Assembly (NCBI GenBank): GCA_964605655.1
Contig: CAZSDK010000005.1
Coordinates: 82,891 to 146,890 of the forward strand
Origin: JAKLIX01 sp964605655
GTDB lineage: Bacteria; Bacteroidota; Bacteroidia; Bacteroidales; CAIXZF01
Length of the DNA: 64,000 nt
Direction: 5' to 3'
Shown: positions 1 through 10,638 of the stretch, in pieces
Layout of the letters: each line of letters begins with the position of its first letter
Numbering within the stretch: the first letter of the stretch is position 1
Program-made: the position numbers and the translations under genes
Notes under the pieces: generated by a model
What the model was told of the DNA's origin: nothing
The model's input: the letters and a program-made list of their open reading frames with translations, nothing else
Databases searched by the model: none

Positions 1-2
1 CC

Positions 3-3000
3 ATTGGTCTTGCGGCATCAGGGCTAGGAAACATTCCTTCTTTTACTGCAACCAACACGACCAACGGACCTGAGACAGCCCTTATCACGGTGACACCCTC
101 TGCCAATACCTGTGTTGGTGCCGACATCACTTTCAACATCAATGTAAATCCTATACCCACAGCGACCCAGGTAGCTTCCTTCCAGATATGCAACTCATTC
201 GCCACCAATATCATACCATTAACCGGTCCTGTTGCAGGGACAGTATACACCTGGACGAATGATGATATCAGCATCGGGCTCGGAGCAAACGGTACCGGTG
301 ATATTCCTTCTTTTACAGCAACCAACACCACTTCCAGTCCTGTAATAGCCACCATCACCGTCACTCCGTCCTACTCCAATGCAGGGATCACCTGTACAGG
401 ACCGGCCATGAGCTTCACCATCACTGTCAATCCTACACCATCGGTGAATGCAGTGACCGATATTCCCTACTGTCATGGTTCTGTGACCTCGATAGTTGAC
501 CTTACCGGGCCCGTGAGCGGGACCAGCTATGCATGGACCAACAGCAACACCAATATTGGACTTGCTGCCAGCGGTACAGGAAGCGTACCCTCCTTCACCG
601 CTTCCAATTCCACCAATGCTCCCATATCAGGCACCATTACCGTGGTGCCCACGGCCAACGCCTGTGTGGGCCCTTCCATCGACTTTGACATCATCGTCAA
701 TCCCATTCCCACAGCCAACCAGGTTACAAGTTTCTCCATCTGCAACACACAAAATTCAGCATTGATCCCTGTTACGGGTCCTGTTACAGGGACCTCCTAT
801 TCCTGGACCAATGACAATATTTCTATTGGTTTGGGATCCAGCGGGTCAGGCAGTATTCCTGCTTTCACAGCCAGCAATCTTACCAACAGCCCGGTCACGG
901 CCACTATACAAGTAACACCCTCATTCACCAACGCAGGGATCACCTGTACCGGACCAATCATGTCGTTCACAATTACCGTGAATCCGACACCCTCTGTGGA
1001 CGCGCTTCCCAACATCTCCTATTGTAATGGAACCGTGACCTCAATGGTAGCCATTACAGGTCCCGTAAGCGGAACCACTTTTGCCTGGACCAACAGCAAT
1101 CCTTTGATCGGTCTTGCAGCCAGCGGCAGCGGAGACATCCCCGGATTCACGGCCACCAATACCGGTAATGCTCCCATAACAGGAACGATTACCATCACCC
1201 CAACAGCCAACACCTGTTCCGGCCCCTCTATCACTTTCACCATTACTGTAAATCCTGTTCCCACGGCAGACCTGGTCAGCAGTTTCAGCATCTGCAACCA
1301 GGCCGGATCCTTGCTGATTCCCTTGACCGGACCGGTAACCGGTACAGTGTACAACTGGACGAATGACAATACCGGTATTGGTCTGGCAGCTTCAGGAACC
1401 GGAGATATTCCAGGGTTCACCGCCGTGAATACAGGCACCAGTCCTGTGATAGCCAACATATCCGTCACTCCTGTCTTTACCAATGCAGGAATCAGTTGCA
1501 CGGGCTCCCCCATGAACTTCACCATCACAGTAAATCCGACACCTACGGCTGACCAGGTGAACAGCGTGACCTACTGCAATAACATCAGCACTACCGCAAT
1601 CCCCTTCACTAGTCCGGTCAGTGGCACAACCTACATGTGGACCAACAGCATTCCTGCCATTGGTTTAGCTGCATCCGGCACAGGTGACCTTCCTTCCTTC
1701 ACTGCCACCAATCCTACCACTGCCCCGGTGATCGCAACCATTACGGTGACTCCCAGTGCCAACGGATGTCCCGGCCCGGTCATGACCTTTACCATAACGG
1801 TGAATCCCACCCCATCTGTTGACCAGCCGGCTAACGCTGATTACTGCAACGGAGAACAAACCCAGGCTTTGATTTTTAGCGGACCGGTTGCAGGAACGAC
1901 CTTCACCTGGTCGTGCGATAACACCGCTATCGGCCTGGCAGCAAACGGAGCCGGTGACCTTCCTGTATTCACCGCTACCAACACCACCAATGTTCCTTTA
2001 TTGAGCACCATCAGCGTGGTTCCTGAGGCCAATCTTTGCCAGGGATTCAGTAAGACCTTCACCATCACTGTGTACCCAACGCCCACGGTGGATGCACTCC
2101 CCGACCCGGTTTACTGCAACGGCAACCCGACCAGTCTTATCCCCTTTACGGGACCTGTGAGCGGTACTACCTTCACCTGGACCAACAGCAACCCCGTCAT
2201 TGGTCTTCCTGCCAGCGGCAACGGTGATATCGGCAGCTTTACCGCCACCAACCCGACCAACGCACCCATCACGGCCACTATCACCATAACCCCGACTGCA
2301 AACGGATGTATCGGAATTGATCTCAGTTTCATTATCACCGTAAATCCGACACCAACTGTTGACCAGATAGCTGATCAGGATGTTTGTAACAACACTTCCC
2401 TTCCCTCTATACCATTTTCGGGACCAGTTACCGGGACCATTTTTGACTGGACAGTTGACGACCCGACCATAGGACTGCCCCCTGGTGGCAGCGGTGACAT
2501 TCCCATTTTCAGTGCCATCAACCTTTCTAATGTGCCCGTTATTGCTACCGTGACCGTGATCCCCAAGGCCGATACCTGTACGGGGCCTGCTATGACCTTT
2601 ACCATCACCGTTTACCCGACACCCTCTGTGGATGCCCTTGCTAATGTTGATTATTGTAACGGAGACGTCACCACGATCATTCCTTTTACCGGACCTGTTG
2701 CAGGCACCAGCTTCACCTGGAGCAATGACAATACCAGCATAGGCCTCATAGCCAACGGGACCGGAGATCTGCCTTCGTTCACGGCGACTAACACGGGTAC
2801 CACGAACCAGACTGCCACCATCACCATCACCCCGGAAGCCATGACCTGTTTGGGCAGTGACGTCAGCTTTACCATCACGGTGTATCCTACTCCTACGGTA
2901 GAGGTGGTTGCCGATTTCGCTCTGTGTAACGGAGATGTGCAGGCTACCATTCCTTTCAGCGGCCCTGTGGCAGGTACCACCTTTGCCTGGACTAATGACA

Positions 3001-6000
3001 ATACTAATATCGGATTAGGGGCAAGCGGTAACGGAGATTTGACATCCTTCACCGCCACCAATACCACCAACGCTCCTATTACCGCCACCATTACAGTCAC
3101 TCCGACAGCGAACGGATGTACCGGTACCACCATGTCATTTGTGATCACCGTGAATCCGACGCCCACCGCCGACCAGGTCACCAACCAGGTGGTTTGCAAC
3201 AACGGCACACAGCCAGCCATTACCCTGTCGGGACCAGTGAGCGGGACCCTGTTCTCCTGGACCAATGATACTCCGGGTATCGGGCTTGCTGCCAATGCTA
3301 CCGGAGATCTGCCTTCATTCACAGCCGTGAATCTTACGAACGCACCTGTCATTGCCACCATCACCGTGACCCCTTCTGCCAATAACTGTACCGGACCGGT
3401 CATGAGTTTTACCATCACGGTAAATCCCACCCCCACAGCCGATCAGCTGGGGAACCTCACTTATTGCAACCAGGCCACCACCCTGGCCATACCCTTTACA
3501 GGACCGGTGACAGGATCGACCTTCAGCTGGACCAACAGTGATCCTGCCATAGGACTGGCAGCCTCGGGAATAGGGACTATTCCATCCTTTACTGCAACAA
3601 ATACAGGGATTGCACCCATTGTCGCAACCATTATGGTGACTCCTCACGCCAACAATTGTGACGGACCCGTCATGATGTTCACCATCACCGTGAATCCAAC
3701 ACCTACTGTCGATGCTATCACTAATAAAACCTATTGTAACGGAGCTACGACCACCATTGTCCAGGTGACCGGGCCTGTTGCAGGGACCACCTTCTCATGG
3801 GTGAATGACAACCCGTCCATCGGACTCCTGGCAACCGGCACAGGGGACATCCCCAGCTTTACGGCTACTAACACCGGAACGACCAACCAGGTGGCTACTA
3901 TCACCATCACTCCGAATGCCAACAGTTGCCCCGGACCTTCCATCTCCTTCACCATCACCGTGTATCCGACTCCTACCGTAAACACCATTACCAATAAGAC
4001 GGTCTGTAATAACAATACTTCTACGGACATTACTGTCGACGGACCCGTTGCAGGGACCACCTTCAGCTGGGTGAACAACACCCCTTCCATCGGTCTTGCA
4101 GCTTCAGGTACGGGTGATATCCCGTCCTTCACTGCTGTAAACCTTACCACCGGAATCGTTACTGCCACCATCACCATCACTCCTACCGCCAACGGATGTA
4201 CAGGTACCACCTCCTCCTTCACCATCACGGTATACCCCACGCCCACGGTCACCCTGGTCAACAACATTCAAATCTGCAACCAGGCCGTTCAACCCATTAT
4301 AACGCTGGGCGGGCCGGTTACCGGCACCACTTTCTCCTGGACCAATGATAACACCGCCATCGGCCTGGGAGCCGGCGGCAGCGGGAACATTCCTTCTTTT
4401 ACGGCCACCAATACAGGTACCACACCCATCGTAGGTAACATCACGGTTGTCCCCTCAGCCAACGGTTGTACCGGACCGAGCATGAGCTTTACCATCACGG
4501 TGAACCCCACGCCAACCGTAAATGCTGTGGTGAACCAGGTATGGTGCAACACCAATACCACCACTGCCATCAACTTTAGCAGCCCGGTTGCCGGGACATC
4601 CTTCTCATGGACCAATTCCAACATCACTATCGGACTTGGTATCAGCGGCGTCACCTCTATTCCGGTATTCACCGCTACGAATACAACAACAGCACCCATC
4701 AGCGGAACGGTGGTGGTGACCCCGACCGCCAACACCTGTGTGGGACCCACCCTGTCATTCACCATTACGGTGAATCCGACACCTACAGTCACAGCCGTAT
4801 CGAATATCTCCATCTGCAACGGGGCTACCCAACCTGCCATCACTTTCGCCAGCCCGGTGACAGGGACCACCTTTTCCTGGACCAACTCCACGCCATCCAT
4901 CGGACTGGCTGCCGGACCGCTGACAGGGAACCTACCCTCCTTCACTGCCACCAACGCCACCGCTGCCAATGTGGTTGCAACCATCAACGTTACACCCACT
5001 TATTCCAATGCAGGACTGAGTTGTACCGGACCCGTGATGACCTTTACCATTACGGTGAAACCCACGCCTTCCACCAATACCGTGGCAAACCAGACCTATT
5101 GCAACGGTGTAAGCACCACCGCCATCACCTTTAACGGGCCTGTCACAGGAACGACCCACACCTGGGCAAACAGCAACACAGCCATTGGACTGGTAGCAGG
5201 CGGTACCAACACCATACCGGTATTTACCACGACCAATGCCACCAACGCACCTATCATCGGCACTATCACGGTGACACCATCTGCAGCGGGATGTACGGGA
5301 TCCAACATGATCTTCACCATCACAGTGAACCCCACCGCCACGGCCACCCAGGTTTCCAACCAGCAGGTTTGTAACGGAAGCACCCAACCGGCCATCACTT
5401 TCGGCGGTACTGTCAGCGGCACTACCTATACCTGGACCAACAGCAACACTTCTATTGGGCTTGGTGCTACGGGCAACGGCAACCTGCCTTCCTTCACGGC
5501 CACCAATACCACTACTGCTCCCGTGGTAGCCACCATCAGTGTGACACCCAGGGCCAATGGATGTGACGGCACCGTGATGACCTTCACCATCACTGTTAAT
5601 CCCACTCCTACCGTCACGACGGTCTCCGACCAGGTCTATTGTAATGGCATCAGCACCACCGCCATCAGCTTCATGGGTACCGTCGCAGGGACCAGCTTCG
5701 GATGGACCAACTCCAACACAGCCATAGGCCTGGCCGCAAGCGGCAGTGCTTCCATACCGGTCTTCACTACCACCAACACCACGACAGCCCCCATCAGCGG
5801 GACCATTGTCGTCACTCCTACCGCCAACAGCTGTACTGGCAGCACCATGACCTTCACCATCACGGTCAACCCGACCGCCACGGTCACTGCTTCCAGCATC
5901 CCGAACCAGACCAGGTGCCATAACACGGCAACAGCCGCAGTGAATTTCACAGGACCAGTGACCGGAACCTCCTTCAACTGGACCAACAACAACACTACGA

Positions 6001-6155
6001 TAGGTCTGGGTGCAAGTGGACCCGGAAACATTGCCTCTTTCACAGCCACCAACACAACCACCAACCCTGTAACAGCCACTATTACAGTCACTCCAGTATA
6101 TACCAATGCTGGTGTGACCTGTAATGGCACCAACAGTACCTTCACCATCACCGTG
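3..6155 (+). repeat. Tandem array of ~22 PKD-like coding repeats, about 273 bp each
   Basis: Counting from the NPxP motif at base 147 to the last one at 6156 gives 22 complete units, averaging 273 bases (about 91 residues), plus a partial unit at the left edge. Each unit reads NPTPTVxxxxxxxxCN, GPVxGTxFxWTN, IGLxASGxGxIPxFTATN, ATITVTP, CxGPxMxFTITV. The two Cys positions recur in nearly every unit and could form a disulphide within each unit. Similarity is also high at the base level, which points to expansion by recombination and makes the copy number sensitive to assembly. Confidence 0.93.
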
Positions 6156-8363
6156 AACCCTCTGCCTGTCGCCAATGCCGGTCCTGACCAGACGATCAAC
6201 TACGGTACCTATACCACCCTGGCCGGATCTTCCACAGGATGCACCAACTGCGGCTATGTCTGGCAACCCTCCGGTATGCTCTCCACCTCCAACACCATCA
6301 CAAACCCGACCACAGTGAATCTTACTGCCACCCAGGCCTATAACCTGGTAGTGACCAATCTGACCACCAACTGCCAGAGTACCAGAGATACCGTCATCAT
6401 TACCATTACGGGAACAGCACTTGCCGTTACGGTCACAGCGGACCCGACCACCATTTGCAATGGATCCACTTCGCAACTGACTGCCACGGCCACCGGTGGT
6501 AACCTCGCCTACACCTATACCTGGTCACCGGCTGCCACCCTGACAAGCTCCACCATTTATAACCCCGTTGCCTCACCCACCACAACCACCACCTATTACG
6601 TGACTGTCAACGACGGGTTCAACAATGTCAACGGACAGGTTACGGTTACCGTCGTGCCTTACGCAACGGTAGATGCAGGTAACGACACAACCATTTGTGC
6701 CAACGACTGCGTCACCCTAAACCAGTCAACAGCCACCAATGCTGCGTCTCTGGTTTGGACTTCCAGTGGCGACGGCATCTTCAGCAGTGTCAGCATTCTT
6801 CATCCTGAATACTGTCCGGGCACCAACGACCTTGCGGCCGGAACCGTTAATCTTTCATTGACTGCCTTTGGCAATACCCCTTGCGGGAGTGTTTCTTCAA
6901 CCCTTGTCTTAACGATCTCCGAACAAACCGGGGCGTATGCCGGCGTCAATGACACCATCTGTGAAGGAAGTTCATACACCTTAAGCCTTGCCAGCGTGGT
7001 TAATGCCACCTCGACAACCTGGACTACAACAGGTAGTGGAAGTTTTGACGATCCCTTGGCACTCAACCCCACGTATTTTCCCAGTCCCCTGGATATCAGC
7101 CTTGGTGCCGTAACCTTAAGCCTCCACGCGGTTAACACGGCTTTATATTGTGGAGACACCACTGACCAGATGGTCCTCACCATCATACAGCTTCCACATG
7201 CCAATGCCGGTAGTGATGTGACCATCTGTTTCGGAGACCAGACCCAATTGAATGCCAGTGGCGGAACCACCTATGCATGGAGTCCGCCTCTCGGCCTGAG
7301 TGCCACCAACATTGCCGATCCCTTCGCTAATCCTTTTATGACGACCGAATACATTGTGACCGTGACGCAAGATGGTTGTTCCGACGCCGACAGTGTGATA
7401 GTGACCATCAGGGCTCTTCCTGTCATTGATGCAGGACCTGATACTTATGTCTGCCGGGGTGATTCTACCCGACTGGAAGCTACGCTTGGATTTGCCTCCT
7501 ACACCTGGAGCAATGGTGCCACCACTCCCGGAACCTGGGTGAAACCTCTCTTCCAAAGCGTCTATTACGTAACCGTTTACGACGATATCGGTTGCCACAG
7601 CAGCGACAGTGTTACCGTGGCCGTACAGCCACTGCCCAACATCAACGTCACTCCTCCTGAAGCTTATATCTGCAGGGATTCAGCCGTATTACTGACCGCC
7701 TCCGGAGCCAATCTATACTACTGGTCCCCCTCAACCGGGTTGTCCAGCGGTGTGGGCTCGGTGGTGCTGGCTTTCCCAAAACAACATACGCTCTATCAGG
7801 TGACAGGAGTGAGCATCTACGGCTGTATCAACTATGCCGATGTGTCGATACGCGTGTATCCGACTCCTCGACTGATCCTTAACGATACAGGCTATATCTG
7901 CCTGGGCGAGCCCTTCTACCTGAATGCAGGATTTAATGATTCCACCTCCTACCAATGGCAGAACGGAAGTACCGGACAATACTTCTGGGTTGAAGAACCC
8001 AATGATTATTGGGTAACAGCCTGGAATCCGGGATGTATGGTCTCAGATACCATCCATATCGACATGTGTACTTCCATGTGGATCCCTACGGCATTCACTC
8101 CTGATGGCAATGAAACCAACGATCGCTTCTATGTAAAATCAAGCACTCCCTTCGATCTTAAGAATTTCGAGATGGTCATTTATGACCGTTGGGGTGAAAT
8201 AGTCTTTAAGACCAAAGACATCTTTGAAGGCTGGGATGGCACTTTCCAGGGCAAAGATTGTCCGATAGGGGTATATATCGTGGTTGTGACATGGGATGGA
8301 CAAGGGAATGTCGCTTCCGACAAAGAAGGACAGAAGACCGGAACAGTGACCCTGGTTCGCTAA
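3..8363 (+). CDS. Giant PKD-like repeat surface protein with gliding-motility (T9SS type B) C-terminal domain, 5' partial
   Basis: The frame is open from base 3, so the gene begins left of the window; 2,786 residues are visible. An ATG at 90 lies inside a repeat and is not the start. Up to base 6155 the protein is a tandem array of PKD-like units. From about 6160 to 8060 more divergent Ig/PKD-type domains follow, with recurrent DAGPD and CxGD patterns. The last ~95 residues (from about 8077) match the gliding-motility-associated C-terminal domain: WIPTAFTPDGNETND, then YDRWGEIVF, GWDG and GVYI. In this family that domain directs export by the type IX system, so the protein is inferred to be a surface adhesin or matrix component. 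A strong hairpin terminator follows 22 bases after the stop. No enzymatic domain is visible. Confidence 0.93.
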   Translation: MGLAASGLGNIPSFTATNTTNGPETALITVTPSANTCVGADITFNINVNPIPTATQVASFQICNSFATNIIPLTGPVAGTVYTWTNDDISIGLGANGTGDIPSFTATNTTSSPVIATITVTPSYSNAGITCTGPAMSFTITVNPTPSVNAVTDIPYCHGSVTSIVDLTGPVSGTSYAWTNSNTNIGLAASGTGSVPSFTASNSTNAPISGTITVVPTANACVGPSIDFDIIVNPIPTANQVTSFSICNTQNSALIPVTGPVTGTSYSWTNDNISIGLGSSGSGSIPAFTASNLTNSPVTATIQVTPSFTNAGITCTGPIMSFTITVNPTPSVDALPNISYCNGTVTSMVAITGPVSGTTFAWTNSNPLIGLAASGSGDIPGFTATNTGNAPITGTITITPTANTCSGPSITFTITVNPVPTADLVSSFSICNQAGSLLIPLTGPVTGTVYNWTNDNTGIGLAASGTGDIPGFTAVNTGTSPVIANISVTPVFTNAGISCTGSPMNFTITVNPTPTADQVNSVTYCNNISTTAIPFTSPVSGTTYMWTNSIPAIGLAASGTGDLPSFTATNPTTAPVIATITVTPSANGCPGPVMTFTITVNPTPSVDQPANADYCNGEQTQALIFSGPVAGTTFTWSCDNTAIGLAANGAGDLPVFTATNTTNVPLLSTISVVPEANLCQGFSKTFTITVYPTPTVDALPDPVYCNGNPTSLIPFTGPVSGTTFTWTNSNPVIGLPASGNGDIGSFTATNPTNAPITATITITPTANGCIGIDLSFIITVNPTPTVDQIADQDVCNNTSLPSIPFSGPVTGTIFDWTVDDPTIGLPPGGSGDIPIFSAINLSNVPVIATVTVIPKADTCTGPAMTFTITVYPTPSVDALANVDYCNGDVTTIIPFTGPVAGTSFTWSNDNTSIGLIANGTGDLPSFTATNTGTTNQTATITITPEAMTCLGSDVSFTITVYPTPTVEVVADFALCNGDVQATIPFSGPVAGTTFAWTNDNTNIGLGASGNGDLTSFTATNTTNAPITATITVTPTANGCTGTTMSFVITVNPTPTADQVTNQVVCNNGTQPAITLSGPVSGTLFSWTNDTPGIGLAANATGDLPSFTAVNLTNAPVIATITVTPSANNCTGPVMSFTITVNPTPTADQLGNLTYCNQATTLAIPFTGPVTGSTFSWTNSDPAIGLAASGIGTIPSFTATNTGIAPIVATIMVTPHANNCDGPVMMFTITVNPTPTVDAITNKTYCNGATTTIVQVTGPVAGTTFSWVNDNPSIGLLATGTGDIPSFTATNTGTTNQVATITITPNANSCPGPSISFTITVYPTPTVNTITNKTVCNNNTSTDITVDGPVAGTTFSWVNNTPSIGLAASGTGDIPSFTAVNLTTGIVTATITITPTANGCTGTTSSFTITVYPTPTVTLVNNIQICNQAVQPIITLGGPVTGTTFSWTNDNTAIGLGAGGSGNIPSFTATNTGTTPIVGNITVVPSANGCTGPSMSFTITVNPTPTVNAVVNQVWCNTNTTTAINFSSPVAGTSFSWTNSNITIGLGISGVTSIPVFTATNTTTAPISGTVVVTPTANTCVGPTLSFTITVNPTPTVTAVSNISICNGATQPAITFASPVTGTTFSWTNSTPSIGLAAGPLTGNLPSFTATNATAANVVATINVTPTYSNAGLSCTGPVMTFTITVKPTPSTNTVANQTYCNGVSTTAITFNGPVTGTTHTWANSNTAIGLVAGGTNTIPVFTTTNATNAPIIGTITVTPSAAGCTGSNMIFTITVNPTATATQVSNQQVCNGSTQPAITFGGTVSGTTYTWTNSNTSIGLGATGNGNLPSFTATNTTTAPVVATISVTPRANGCDGTVMTFTITVNPTPTVTTVSDQVYCNGISTTAISFMGTVAGTSFGWTNSNTAIGLAASGSASIPVFTTTNTTTAPISGTIVVTPTANSCTGSTMTFTITVNPTATVTASSIPNQTRCHNTATAAVNFTGPVTGTSFNWTNNNTTIGLGASGPGNIASFTATNTTTNPVTATITVTPVYTNAGVTCNGTNSTFTITVNPLPVANAGPDQTINYGTYTTLAGSSTGCTNCGYVWQPSGMLSTSNTITNPTTVNLTATQAYNLVVTNLTTNCQSTRDTVIITITGTALAVTVTADPTTICNGSTSQLTATATGGNLAYTYTWSPAATLTSSTIYNPVASPTTTTTYYVTVNDGFNNVNGQVTVTVVPYATVDAGNDTTICANDCVTLNQSTATNAASLVWTSSGDGIFSSVSILHPEYCPGTNDLAAGTVNLSLTAFGNTPCGSVSSTLVLTISEQTGAYAGVNDTICEGSSYTLSLASVVNATSTTWTTTGSGSFDDPLALNPTYFPSPLDISLGAVTLSLHAVNTALYCGDTTDQMVLTIIQLPHANAGSDVTICFGDQTQLNASGGTTYAWSPPLGLSATNIADPFANPFMTTEYIVTVTQDGCSDADSVIVTIRALPVIDAGPDTYVCRGDSTRLEATLGFASYTWSNGATTPGTWVKPLFQSVYYVTVYDDIGCHSSDSVTVAVQPLPNINVTPPEAYICRDSAVLLTASGANLYYWSPSTGLSSGVGSVVLAFPKQHTLYQVTGVSIYGCINYADVSIRVYPTPRLILNDTGYICLGEPFYLNAGFNDSTSYQWQNGSTGQYFWVEEPNDYWVTAWNPGCMVSDTIHIDMCTSMWIPTAFTPDGNETNDRFYVKSSTPFDLKNFEMVIYDRWGEIVFKTKDIFEGWDGTFQGKDCPIGVYIVVVTWDGQGNVASDKEGQKTGTVTLVR

Positions 8364-8385
8364 AGCTCTCCTGGTCCCGATCAGT

Positions 8386-8418
8386 AAAAGCCGGTACCCT
8401 CACCGGCTTTTGCTTTTT
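8386..8418 (+). terminator. Intrinsic terminator after the giant repeat gene
   Basis: A perfect 10-bp stem (AAAAGCCGGT at 8386-8395 with ACCGGCTTTT at 8402-8411) closes a 6-base loop and is followed by GCTTTTT. It lies 22 bases past the stop codon. Confidence 0.9.
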
Positions 8419-8424
8419 AAATCT

Positions 8425-8432
8425 TATTTTTG
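8425..8432 (+). promoter_or_regulatory. Candidate -7 box for tex
   Basis: TATTTTTG fits the Bacteroidota -7 element TAnnTTTG and lies about 58 bases before the tex start. No TTTG sits at the usual 19-21 base distance, so this is a half-supported promoter. Confidence 0.35.
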
Positions 8433-8490
8433 CAAGCTGCATCATATAATCCTCTTTATCTTGTTATAAAGGATCACATTCTCTATTAAA

Positions 8491-10638
8491 ATGAATTCCC
8501 CGGAAAAGACACATTCCCATCAGATAAGCATAGACCTGAACCTGGCCGTCTGGCAGGTTGAGAGAGTGCTGGCCCTGTTTGACAACGGAGCTACGATCCC
8601 GTTCGTGGCAAGATACCGTAAAGAAATGACAGGAAGCCTTGATGAGGAAGTGCTTACCCATATCCGAGATCGGTCCCACCAACTGAAAGAACTCGACAAG
8701 AGGAGGTCAACCATCCTGCAGACCATTGAGGAACAGGGAAAACTGACTCCCGAACTGCAACAACAGATTCAACAGGCAGCAACGATGTCGGAGCTGGAGG
8801 ATCTTTATCTACCTTACAAACCCAAAAAGAAAACCAGGGCCACCATCGCAAAAGCAAAAGGGCTTGAACCCCTTGCCCGCATGATCATGTCTCAGCAACC
8901 CCTTGATCTACAACAGAAAGCACTGCTCTTCGTTGATAAGGAAAAAGAAGTGAGTACCATAGAGGAAGCTCTCGATGGTGCCAGGGACATCATTGCCGAG
9001 TGGATCAACGAGAACCAGGCTACCAGGGCACGAATGAGGATTCTTTTTCTGAAAGAAGGCATCTTTCATTCAAAAGTGATGAAAGACAAAGAAGAGGAAG
9101 GCAGTAAGTACCAGATCTACTTCAACAGTTCAGAACCCGTTTCCAAGGCGCCCTCGCATCGTTTGCTGGCCATGTTCAGGGGAGAAAACGAAAATATCCT
9201 CAAACTCAGCATCCTTCCCCCTGAGGACAAAGCCATCGGGATGCTGGAAAAACAATATATCAAATCCGGTAACGACTCGGGCAGACAAGTCGGTCTGGCG
9301 TTAAAAGACAGCTATAAAAGGTTGCTTGCGCCATCCATGGAAACAGAGATACGGCAATGGGCCAAAGAAAAAGCCGATAAGGAAGCCATCCGGGTGTTTG
9401 TGGAAAACCTGCGACAGTTGCTGCTATCACCCCCTCTCGGACAAAAGCGGGTGCTGGCCATCGATCCCGGGTTTAAATCAGGATGTAAGGTCGTTTGTCT
9501 TGATAAACAAGGAAAACTGATCCACAACGAGACCATATATCCCCACCCTCCCCAGAGAGAGACTCGCCAGGCCATCAACAAGATCATCAACCTGGTGAAT
9601 GCATACCAGATTGAAGTAGTGGCCATTGGCAATGGTACCGCCGGAAGGGAGACAGAAGATTTTATCAGGAAGATCCCCTTCGAAAAAACCATTATTGCTG
9701 TCATGGTGAACGAGAGTGGCGCATCGGTCTATTCTGCCTCTCCCGTGGCCAGGGAAGAGTTCCCTGATTATGATGTCACCGTAAGAGGAGCGGTCTCCAT
9801 TGGCCGGAGACTGCAGGATCCGTTGGCCGAACTGGTCAAGATCGATCCCAAATCCATAGGTGTCGGTCAGTACCAGCATGATGTGGACCAAAAGATGCTA
9901 CACACCAGTCTCGAGGATACCGTCATCAGTTGCGTGAACGGCGTGGGCGTGGAAGTCAATACTGCCAGTCCCCAGCTGCTGAATTATGTATCAGGCATAG
10001 GACCTGCCCTGTCAAAGAGCATTATGGAGTACCGTCATCAGAACGGACCCTTCAGATCCCGGCAGGAACTCAAAAAAGTACCCCGTTTCGGAGATAGAGC
10101 TTTTGAACAGTCAGCTGGGTTCCTTAGAATACGCGAAGGAGATAATCCATTGGATGCCAGTGCAGTACATCCGGAGAGCTATTCCCTCGTCGAAAAAATG
10201 GCCGGCAGCCTCCAATGTTCAGTCGCTGATCTTCTTCAGAAAGCCGACCTGAGGCAACAGATCAAACCTGAACTGTTCGTTACTGAACAGTTCGGACTGC
10301 CCACCCTGAACGATATCCTTAACGAACTTGCCAAACCTGGCAGGGATCCAAGGAAACAGTTCGATTTTTTTGAGTTCGACAAACAGGTGAACCGCATCGA
10401 AGACCTGGTCCCCGGAATGATTCTGCCCGGCATTGTCACCAATATAACGGCTTTTGGTGCTTTCGTTGACATCGGGGTGCATCAGGACGGGCTGGTCCAT
10501 ATCAGCCAACTTTCTCATAACTTTGTAAAAGATCCCAACACCCTCCTGAAGATCAACCAGAAAATCAGGGTAAGGGTGCTGGATGTGGACATGAACAGAA
10601 AACGAATTCAACTCTCTCTAAAAGATGTACCTGAATAA
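8491..10638 (+). CDS. tex: Tex family RNA-binding transcription accessory protein
   Basis: The protein has 715 residues, close to the usual length for Tex. The N-terminus has the Tex signature GATIPFVARYRKEMTG (around residue 32). A YqgF/RNase H-like domain begins near AIDPGFKSG (about 322-330). A helix-hairpin-helix part lies around 489-550 (VSGIGPALSKSI). An S1 RNA-binding domain runs from about 643 to 712 (TAFGAFVDIG, DGLVHISQLS). Tex proteins bind structured nucleic acid and associate with transcription; the exact role in this phylum is not settled. The start ATG follows an A-rich stretch with no Shine-Dalgarno, as is usual in Bacteroidota. The 3' end overlaps the next gene by 14 bases, so the two are probably co-transcribed. 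Confidence 0.96.
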   Translation: MNSPEKTHSHQISIDLNLAVWQVERVLALFDNGATIPFVARYRKEMTGSLDEEVLTHIRDRSHQLKELDKRRSTILQTIEEQGKLTPELQQQIQQAATMSELEDLYLPYKPKKKTRATIAKAKGLEPLARMIMSQQPLDLQQKALLFVDKEKEVSTIEEALDGARDIIAEWINENQATRARMRILFLKEGIFHSKVMKDKEEEGSKYQIYFNSSEPVSKAPSHRLLAMFRGENENILKLSILPPEDKAIGMLEKQYIKSGNDSGRQVGLALKDSYKRLLAPSMETEIRQWAKEKADKEAIRVFVENLRQLLLSPPLGQKRVLAIDPGFKSGCKVVCLDKQGKLIHNETIYPHPPQRETRQAINKIINLVNAYQIEVVAIGNGTAGRETEDFIRKIPFEKTIIAVMVNESGASVYSASPVAREEFPDYDVTVRGAVSIGRRLQDPLAELVKIDPKSIGVGQYQHDVDQKMLHTSLEDTVISCVNGVGVEVNTASPQLLNYVSGIGPALSKSIMEYRHQNGPFRSRQELKKVPRFGDRAFEQSAGFLRIREGDNPLDASAVHPESYSLVEKMAGSLQCSVADLLQKADLRQQIKPELFVTEQFGLPTLNDILNELAKPGRDPRKQFDFFEFDKQVNRIEDLVPGMILPGIVTNITAFGAFVDIGVHQDGLVHISQLSHNFVKDPNTLLKINQKIRVRVLDVDMNRKRIQLSLKDVPE

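Noticed and set aside
4932..6476. 514-residue minus-strand open frame and many other minus-strand frames across 219-7979
   Set aside because: They lie antisense to the repeat array and exist because the coding strand avoids certain codons. Their products are Gly/Arg/Val-rich low-complexity sequence without domain patterns or starts.
8206..8445. 79-residue minus-strand frame over the end of the giant gene and its terminator
   Set aside because: It crosses the terminator hairpin and is antisense to the conserved sorting domain.
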